A stretch of DNA of 45,027 nucleotides. Source: Syntrophaceae bacterium UBA1411. Its GTDB lineage: Bacteria; Desulfobacterota; Syntrophia; Syntrophales; Smithellaceae. The stretch is from assembly GCA_002304995.1 (NCBI GenBank), contig DBPV01000078.1, positions 1-45,027 of the forward strand, read 5' to 3'. The notes under the pieces are model-generated. The model did not search any database, had not been told where the DNA came from, and saw nothing but the letters and a program-made list of their open reading frames with translations. Made by a program: the position numbers and the translations under genes. Below, piece after piece: positions 39,829-45,027 of the stretch. Within the stretch, counting starts at the first letter, position 1. Each line of letters opens with the position of its first letter.

Positions 39829-40833
39829 ATGCTGAAGGTCATCGAGGACGAAAAACAGATTGCCAGGTATGCGCGGCAGTTTGCAGGGAGCTTCCGGCCG
39901 CTGGCCGATGAAAGAATCCGCGTCCGGCTGGGGCACCAGGGAGCGAACTTTGCGGCAAAGGTGGCCTGGTCCAGAAAGCTGGGGCTGTGGACGCTGGCCC
40001 GGACGACGAAAGGCGTCCGCTACTGGAACACGTTCGGCACCGGCCGGCCCGAGGAAAACGGACATCTGGCCATCACGGCGGAAGTGAATTTCCCCTGGAC
40101 GGGCATCGACCGCAAGACCGGCGCCGCTTTTGCGCAGGACGCCTGGCGGCGCGTTTATGCGGTCCATCGGGGCAAAATCGGCGGCGGCAAAAAAGGCGTC
40201 GGCAAGTCGCTTTTTGAGGAAAACTACCGGGGCTGCTGGGCCTGGATGGAAGACGGCGACACGCTGGCGCAGGTCGCGGTGATCGGCGTCCTCGGCGGCG
40301 GCCGGCTGGCCCTGCAGGTCGCCCAGTTTGTAAGGAAGGTGGAAAAACTGAAATCGGCCGCGCTCATCACGCCGCAAACCTCGCTCAATTTTTCCGAAGT
40401 GGCTTTCCGCGAAGAGCTGGTGGGCAAACCCCCCGGCCCGGCCGGGACAAGCGCCGGAGACTGCGATCACGATCTGATCGTGAGCCAGCTGGCGAATCTT
40501 TTGCTCCGCTGGAAGTTCATCGTCGGCAACGATGCCGCCACCGACCTGTTTGTGGTGCGCCCCGACAGCCGCGCGATTACCCACCTGATTGCGGTTTCAA
40601 CCGGCCTCCGGGAGGAAGAAACGCTCGCCGCCGCGGCCGGCCTGCTTTTGCGCCGGGCCGCCGAAGACGTTCTGCCGGCCGCCTTTTTAATGCTGCCGGA
40701 GGACCAGATCGCCCGGTACGCGCCGCGGCTGCGAACCATCGGCATTGAAACGCTGGTGTGCCGCCTCGAGGGCGAGCGGATTGTTTTCCCGGATCTGGGC
40801 AGAATTCGCATGGACCCGCGGGCGGCGTTTTGA
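39829..40833 (+). CDS. Hypothetical protein (334 aa)
   Basis: I do not recognise this protein. There is no signal peptide or membrane helix. Residues 1-160 have the pattern of a mixed alpha/beta domain with several conserved-looking aromatic and glycine clusters (YWNTFGTGRP, EVNFPWTGIDR, RGKIGGGKKG). Residues 165-334 are alpha/beta as well (LITPQTSLNFSEVAFREELVG, NDAATDLFVVRPDSRAITHL, ending in LVCRLEGERIVFPDLG). Codon use looks like its neighbours, and the ATG follows GGGCAGG. It may be cotranscribed with the ABC operon upstream or with the signalling set that starts 61 bp downstream. Confidence 0.7.
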   Translation: MLKVIEDEKQIARYARQFAGSFRPLADERIRVRLGHQGANFAAKVAWSRKLGLWTLARTTKGVRYWNTFGTGRPEENGHLAITAEVNFPWTGIDRKTGAAFAQDAWRRVYAVHRGKIGGGKKGVGKSLFEENYRGCWAWMEDGDTLAQVAVIGVLGGGRLALQVAQFVRKVEKLKSAALITPQTSLNFSEVAFREELVGKPPGPAGTSAGDCDHDLIVSQLANLLLRWKFIVGNDAATDLFVVRPDSRAITHLIAVSTGLREEETLAAAAGLLLRRAAEDVLPAAFLMLPEDQIARYAPRLRTIGIETLVCRLEGERIVFPDLGRIRMDPRAAF

Positions 40834-40894
40834 CGCGCCCGGAGGAAGACGAAGACTACGGCGCTTTGCCTGAAGAAGGAAGAGGAGGTTGGCC

Positions 40895-41191
40895 ATGCCG
40901 AAAATTTCCGTCGATAAACTCGAGCCGGGAATGAAACTGGCGAGGCCCGTCACCGGACCGAACGGCATGGTTCTTTTGGGCGAGGGGACGGAGCTTACCG
41001 AAAAATGGATTGAGAGAATCCGGGACATGGATGTTGCCGCGATCTACGTGGACGGTCCGCCGGTCCAAACCCTGTCCCGGGAAGAGGCGCTGGCGGCGCT
41101 TGACGCCCGTTTTGCGCCGGTGGAAGACAAGCCCCGCATGGGCGACATCAAAAAGCTGGTCCGCGAGCATATTGAAAGTCTTTATGAATAG
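40895..41191 (+). CDS. Small protein resembling the N-terminal domain of HD-GYP-type proteins
   Basis: A 98-residue protein starting MPKISVDKLEPGMKLARPV and continuing GEGTELTEKWIERIRDMDV, a pattern seen in the segment preceding HD-GYP or HDOD domains (DUF3391-like). It stands alone here, with the HDOD domain encoded by the next gene; the two overlap by 8 bp, so they may act as one unit. AGGAGGT lies at 40882-40888 before the ATG at 40895. Confidence 0.68.
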   Translation: MPKISVDKLEPGMKLARPVTGPNGMVLLGEGTELTEKWIERIRDMDVAAIYVDGPPVQTLSREEALAALDARFAPVEDKPRMGDIKKLVREHIESLYE

Positions 41192-42017
41192 AATCGACCC
41201 CAAACTGCTGCGCCACAAAGTGGAAAGCATTCACACCCTGCCGACGGTGCCCGGCGTTCTGAAGCGCCTGTCCTCCGTCATTGAAAAACCGCAGATTACC
41301 ATTGTGGAAATCAGCGCGTTCATCGCCAGCGATCCCGCCCTGACCTCCAAAGTGCTCAAAATGGTCAATTCGGCCATTTACGGATTCCCCGGAAGAATCG
41401 CCTCCGTGTCCCACGCGACGATGCTTCTGGGGCTGAACGTCATCAAGGGGCTGCTCCTGGGAGTGTCCGTTTTCGAACTGATGCAAAAAACCATGCACGG
41501 CCTATACGAACACTCGCTGGCCTGCGCCGTGGCGTCGCGCGTTCTTGCCCAGAAGAAAAACCTCCGGGCGCCGGAGGAAGTATCCGTCGCCGGTCTTCTG
41601 CACGACATCGGCAAGGTGATTTTGATCCTGCAGTTTCCCCGCGAGTATGAAAACGCCATGAAGGAGGCCGGCGAAAAAGGGATTTCGATTTTCGAGGCCG
41701 AAAAGAATCAGTTTGCCGCGACGCATGCCGACGCGGGCGGATGGCTGACGAAAAAATGGCGTTTTCCGCTGAACCTCATCGATGTCATCGAATACCATCA
41801 CCGTCCGGCGCTGGCCAGGCAGGCGCCGCTGGAGACGGCTATCGTGCACATGGCCGATCTGCTGGCGCGCGCCCGCGGCTTCGGCTTTGCCGGAGAAGAC
41901 CTCGTTCCGGAAGCAAGCCCCGTCGCCTGCGAGCTTTTGAAGCTTTCGGATCAGGACATCCGGGAGGTCCTGCAGGAAATGGAAGACAGCATGGGGGTCG
42001 CGGAAGATATCGCGTAG
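41184..42017 (+). CDS. HDOD domain protein
   Basis: A 277-residue protein covering one HDOD domain: LPTVPGVLKRL, SDPALTSKVLKMVNSA, SVSHATMLLGLNVIKGLLLG, then an HD core with VAGLLHDIGK (about 140) and the IEYHHRP segment (about 200). HDOD proteins usually lose the metal ligands; here the HD pair and the preceding His in YEHSLA are kept, so catalysis cannot be excluded. These proteins act in signalling, often linked to c-di-GMP and motility. The ATG at 41184 lies inside the end of the upstream gene; no upstream start in this frame has a better site. Confidence 0.88.
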   Translation: MNRIDPKLLRHKVESIHTLPTVPGVLKRLSSVIEKPQITIVEISAFIASDPALTSKVLKMVNSAIYGFPGRIASVSHATMLLGLNVIKGLLLGVSVFELMQKTMHGLYEHSLACAVASRVLAQKKNLRAPEEVSVAGLLHDIGKVILILQFPREYENAMKEAGEKGISIFEAEKNQFAATHADAGGWLTKKWRFPLNLIDVIEYHHRPALARQAPLETAIVHMADLLARARGFGFAGEDLVPEASPVACELLKLSDQDIREVLQEMEDSMGVAEDIA

Positions 42018-42021
42018 TTTG

Positions 42022-42954
42022 ATGAAAACCGTTTTCCTTGTTTGCCGGAATCCCGCCTGGACCCGCCGGATCGAAAAAGCGCTCGCGGCGCGTTTCTCGG
42101 TGAGTGTCTTTACGAGCATGTCCGCTGCGCTCGACCAGATCTACAATGCTCCGCCGCGTCTGATTGTGGCCAGTCTGGCCCCCGAGGACTTGGCGGGCGC
42201 GGAAATGCTTCGCCATCTAAAAGCCGATCCGATGTTTCATTCGCTGCCGGTGCTGGCGGTTTTGCCGGACGCCTTTGTCCTGGACGATCCCCAGAGCTGG
42301 TTTATGGAGGATTTTATCCGCATCTCCGAACCGGAAGCGGACCTGCAGGCGCGCGCGGCGCTTTGCATCGCGCGTTCGGAACGCACCGTGGAGATGAATC
42401 CCCTGACGGGACTGCCGGGCAACATCTCCATCAACCGGGAAATTCAGGGGCGCATCGACCGCCGGCAGGCCTTCGCCTTCGGCTACGTCGATCTGGATCA
42501 TTTCAAGCCCTTCAATGACCGCTACGGCTTCAGCCGCGGCGACGAGGTGATCAAAATGACCGCGCGGATTCTGCTGGGCATTGTCCGCAGCCGTCAGCCG
42601 CAGGGCAGTTTCGTCGGCCACATCGGCGGCGACGACTTCGTTTTCATCGTCGATGCCGCGCTGGCCGAGGAGACCGCCGGAGACATCATCCGGGCTTTCG
42701 ACGGTCTGATTGACGGCCTGTACGACCCGGCCGATATCCGGCAGGGATTTATCAGCTCCCTTGACCGCCGGGGCAAGGAAACCTCCTTTCCCGTGATGAC
42801 CATTTCCATCGGCCTTGCCGACACGCGCCACCGCACTTTTTCGCATTATGGAGAAATCACCGGAATTGCCGCGGAACTGAAAGCGTTTGCGAAGCGCTTT
42901 AACGGCAGTTGCTTCAAAATCGACCGGCGTCAAGCCGGCCCGCCTGCGCCGTAA
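42022..42954 (+). CDS. GGDEF domain protein with receiver-like N-terminus
   Basis: A 310-residue protein. Residues 1-120 have a receiver-like alpha/beta pattern (TVFLVCRNPAWTRRIEKAL), but the phosphoacceptor Asp is not evident, so this is a pseudo-receiver at best. Residues about 130-300 are a GGDEF domain: NPLTGLPGN, FGYVDLDHFKPFNDRYGFSRGD and the active-site loop GGDDF (about 208). No RxxD inhibitory site is seen before the loop. It should make c-di-GMP if the GGDDF variant is active. It begins four bases after the HDOD stop; a TTG one codon earlier is a possible start. Confidence 0.88.
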   Translation: MKTVFLVCRNPAWTRRIEKALAARFSVSVFTSMSAALDQIYNAPPRLIVASLAPEDLAGAEMLRHLKADPMFHSLPVLAVLPDAFVLDDPQSWFMEDFIRISEPEADLQARAALCIARSERTVEMNPLTGLPGNISINREIQGRIDRRQAFAFGYVDLDHFKPFNDRYGFSRGDEVIKMTARILLGIVRSRQPQGSFVGHIGGDDFVFIVDAALAEETAGDIIRAFDGLIDGLYDPADIRQGFISSLDRRGKETSFPVMTISIGLADTRHRTFSHYGEITGIAAELKAFAKRFNGSCFKIDRRQAGPPAP

Positions 42955-43037
42955 AAACGACGATACGAAATCTGTATTATAAAATTTCCGAATGATGTTG
43001 TCCCGGCATTCGCAAAGGGGAAGAAGGGCAAATGAAA

Positions 43038-43067
43038 CCGGCGGCCGGTCTTGCGTCCGGCCGCCGG
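43038..43067 (-). terminator. Hairpin after the second binding-protein gene
   Basis: CCGGCGGCCGG (43038-43048) / CCGGCCGCCGG (43057-43067), an 11-bp perfect stem. On the minus strand it is followed by TTTCATTT, a modest T-rich tail. Confidence 0.6.
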
Positions 43068-43091
43068 GAAAAAGGGTGAAAGGAGAGGATC

Positions 43092-44345
43092 CTACTCGAT
43101 TCTGCCGACCTTGGACTCAAAGCGGACCATGTTTGCCTTGCTCTTGGAAACCTTCTTGATGTCTTCCCATTCCCTGTCGCTTTTGATCCACCAGAAGTAC
43201 TGGACCGGCGGCGTCAGCTGGCCGTTTTCGACGGTCTGGATGGAGCCGTTGATCAGCAGGCGGCCGTTGTCGGCAATGCCGAAAATTTCCGTTGGAATTT
43301 TGTCTCCGACGATGGGCAGGGCCCTCGGAAATGCGGCCCGGATGGCCCGGACGTCGGTCGTCGTGCCGGCCGCTTCAATGGCTTTGGCCAGCGCGTGAGT
43401 GGCACCGTAGTGCCGGAAACATTCCGACGTGACCATCCGCTTATAGGTGGCCTTGAATTTCTTTTCGAAGGGCTCGGAGGCGGGAACAGGCACACTCATG
43501 GGGGTGGCGACGCCGATGGTGTTGTTCATCAGCTTGTACCCTTTGAGCAGATTGCCCATGTAATCGAGTTTCGCCTGGTCGATGACGATGAAGCCGCCCC
43601 GAAAGCCCATGCTGCGCGACTGTTCGATGACCAGGGCCGTCGTGGCCGAAGGGCCGCCGATCAGCATCGCATCCGGTTTGGTGGCGAGCGCAGCCGTGAG
43701 CGGCGCCGAAAAATCCGTTTCCGTGTAGTAGTTGGCGGGTTTGTCCGTTGTGATGACACCGCCCGCTTTTTCCCACTGTTCCTTGAAAGCCACCCGCCAT
43801 TCTTCGCCGTAGCTGCCCGCGGTGGCGACCATAGCGATTTTCTTGTAGCCTTTCTTCTGCGCCAGTTCGATGAACTGCTGGACGTAAACCAGGAAGTTGG
43901 GGGCCGTGAGTCCGATGAGCAGCTTGTTGCCCATTTGCGTGACCTTGGGAGTGCTGGTGTAAGCCATCAGCAGAAACTCGTTGCCTTTTTCTTCGTTGAT
44001 CTTGGCCATGGCCGCGATGGTCGTGAAAACGCCGTTGTAAACGGCGATGGCGCCGTTGTTGCGGAAGCGCCTGGCGTTGTTGACGGCCGCCGTCGGATCG
44101 GCCCGGTCGTCGAGTTTTTCGAGTTTGAGCAGATGTTTTTTCCCCTTCACGACCACGCCGCCCGCGGCGTTGATTTCGTTGACTGCCATATCGACGCCGA
44201 AGAGGCAATCCTGCCCGTATTCCGCCGCCGGTCCGGAAAGCGGTCCCGAAAAGCCCAGAACAATATCCTGGGCGCGGGCGATGAATGTCCACGACATCAC
44301 CAGACAGATAACCGAAAAAACAATAATCCCTTTCCAATGCTTCAT
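43092..44345 (-). CDS. Periplasmic substrate-binding protein, branched-chain amino acid ABC type (second copy)
   Basis: A 417-residue binding protein. The signal peptide is MKHWKGIIVFSVICLVMSW with likely cleavage after ARA|QD, and the mature start IVLGFSGPLSGPAAEYGQD is almost the same as in the protein at 22862-24091. The two share blocks along their length (for example KPANYYTETDFSAPL / KPANYYTRTDFVAPL and MLIGGPSATTALV / MLIGGPSGTTALV), so they are paralogues. Permease and ATPase genes are absent here too. The start at 44345 has GAGGAGGAGG upstream and gives a normal signal peptide; a start 42 bp earlier would add a very basic stretch. Confidence 0.92.
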   Translation of the reverse strand: MKHWKGIIVFSVICLVMSWTFIARAQDIVLGFSGPLSGPAAEYGQDCLFGVDMAVNEINAAGGVVVKGKKHLLKLEKLDDRADPTAAVNNARRFRNNGAIAVYNGVFTTIAAMAKINEEKGNEFLLMAYTSTPKVTQMGNKLLIGLTAPNFLVYVQQFIELAQKKGYKKIAMVATAGSYGEEWRVAFKEQWEKAGGVITTDKPANYYTETDFSAPLTAALATKPDAMLIGGPSATTALVIEQSRSMGFRGGFIVIDQAKLDYMGNLLKGYKLMNNTIGVATPMSVPVPASEPFEKKFKATYKRMVTSECFRHYGATHALAKAIEAAGTTTDVRAIRAAFPRALPIVGDKIPTEIFGIADNGRLLINGSIQTVENGQLTPPVQYFWWIKSDREWEDIKKVSKSKANMVRFESKVGRIE

Positions 44346-44544
44346 TTTTTTCCTCCTCCTCTTTTTGTGTTGAATCTCTCCCGCCATATTTACAAAAGTT
44401 CAATCAAAGAGCCGGTATGGATCGCCAATGAAAGCAAGCAGAACGGAGGGTGCACTTTCAGCTTTAAAGCCTGCGTCATCGGTCGTTAAAAAGCTCGTTT
44501 TTTTAAAGACTTAATTACGATATTCAATTTTTGCCTGTGGAATC

Positions 44545-44573
44545 AGTATAGAAAAAACGCTTCTGTCTGTCAA
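44545..44573 (-). promoter_or_regulatory. Strong sigma-70-like promoter for the second binding protein
   Basis: On the minus strand, TTGACA (44573-44568), 17-bp spacer, TATACT (44550-44545). The predicted transcript has about 190 nt of leader before the start at 44345, in which I recognise no known riboswitch. Confidence 0.75.
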
Positions 44574-44598
44574 TCGAATTAACTTAAAAAAAATAAAA

Positions 44599-45027
44599 TT
44601 ATCTTCTTTGCGGCCCGGCCATCGCTTCCTTGAGGCGGCTCGCGCCAAGACAGAAGGCGTCGAGTTTGGCCTCGAGAAGCTGCGGAAAGGGAGAACCGTC
44701 GCTCTCGATCGGCAAAAAGGGCAGTTCGTCGAAGTCCGCCAGAATTTTTTTCAGAGCCCGGTTGCCGGGCGTCAGAGCCGTTTTTACCGGGGAGCGCATG
44801 GCGTCCGTCAGAATCGCCTCCGCCAGGCGGCCGGGCATGCAGCCGAACGGGCCGATGGAAATGACGCCGCAGACGGATGTGGCGATTTCGGAAAGCGCGC
44901 TGCCGATGGTGAGAATCGCTTCGCCGGTGAGGTGCGGGGAGAGAAAGGGCCGCGCATGCCGGAGAATTCCGTCGATATCGATTGGATCTGCGGGGCCCAG
45001 TCCGGATTGCCGCAGGACCCTCCGGAG
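44599..45027 (-). CDS. Acyl-CoA dehydratase activase-related protein, C-terminal fragment
   Basis: The frame is open to the right edge; the last 142 codons are visible. PFLSPHLTGEAILTIGSAL, then ISIGPFGCMPGRLAEAIL and LPFLPIESDGSPFPQ match the C-terminal part of large activase-related proteins of the 2-hydroxyacyl-CoA dehydratase / benzoyl-CoA reductase group; the Cys in PFGCMPG is a usual cluster-ligand or conserved position. Such proteins use ATP to activate radical-type dehydratases or reductases in anaerobes. The ATP-binding part is outside the window. An internal ATG at 44838 is not a start, because the conserved sequence continues past it. Confidence 0.75.
   Translation of the reverse strand, partial: LRRVLRQSGLGPADPIDIDGILRHARPFLSPHLTGEAILTIGSALSEIATSVCGVISIGPFGCMPGRLAEAILTDAMRSPVKTALTPGNRALKKILADFDELPFLPIESDGSPFPQLLEAKLDAFCLGASRLKEAMAGPQRR

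Overview
The window looks like a chromosomal segment of an anaerobic deltaproteobacterium, probably of the Syntrophales/Syntrophaceae type (inferred from gene content and GC-rich codon use; no marker was searched). Pointers are the CoA-thioester enzymes typical of anaerobic acid degraders (HpaB/4-hydroxybutyryl-CoA dehydratase-type fragment, acyl-CoA dehydrogenase, thiolase, ADP-forming acyl-CoA synthetase alpha subunit, acyl-CoA dehydratase activase fragment), an MglA/roadblock polarity cluster, and orphan branched-chain-amino-acid-type binding proteins. No transposase, integrase, phage gene, CRISPR array or rRNA was seen.

Region 1 (1-15.6 kb) is catabolic. It holds the end of an HpaB-family gene, an SDR, a FadH-like flavoenzyme, two Asp-nucleophile alpha/beta hydrolases, a secreted Ser-type hydrolase, a TPP enzyme with a Tat-like signal, a secreted six-EF-hand protein, the alpha half of an ADP-forming acyl-CoA synthetase, an MBL-fold protein with a suspiciously short N-terminus, a choloylglycine-hydrolase-like exported enzyme (minus strand), a thiolase and an acyl-CoA dehydrogenase. 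Strong terminators divide it into several units.

Region 2 (15.7-20.2 kb) is mixed: a B12-binding-type radical SAM protein with alanine dehydrogenase (minus), rpsT, a membrane metallophosphoesterase (minus) and tRNA-Thr(CGT).

Region 3 (20.2-31.5 kb) is the most distinctive. A GAF-GspE fusion ATPase comes first. A minus-strand pair follows: a sensor-like PilJ/HAMP membrane protein without an output domain, then a periplasmic binding protein. Divergently transcribed is a signalling cluster: CheY-like receiver, DUF4388+roadblock protein, roadblock protein, 60-aa protein, MglB-like roadblock, MglA GTPase (G21, R53 and Q82 in register with characterised MglA), a 388-aa unknown with a duplicated N-terminal motif, a 57-aa zinc ribbon, and a one-pass DUF3426-like protein. 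It may be a cell-polarity or type IV pilus control module.

Region 4 (31.7-39.8 kb) has a DEAD-box helicase, an SPFH/prohibitin-like protein, and a TetR-HlyD-ABC-ABC-permease-permease operon in the order of E. coli cecR-ybhGFSR, but with the YbhF ATPase split into two genes.

Region 5 (39.8-45 kb) has an unrecognised 334-aa protein, a tightly packed set (98-aa protein, HDOD protein, GGDEF protein), a second orphan binding protein closely resembling the one in region 3, and the end of an acyl-CoA dehydratase activase running off the window.
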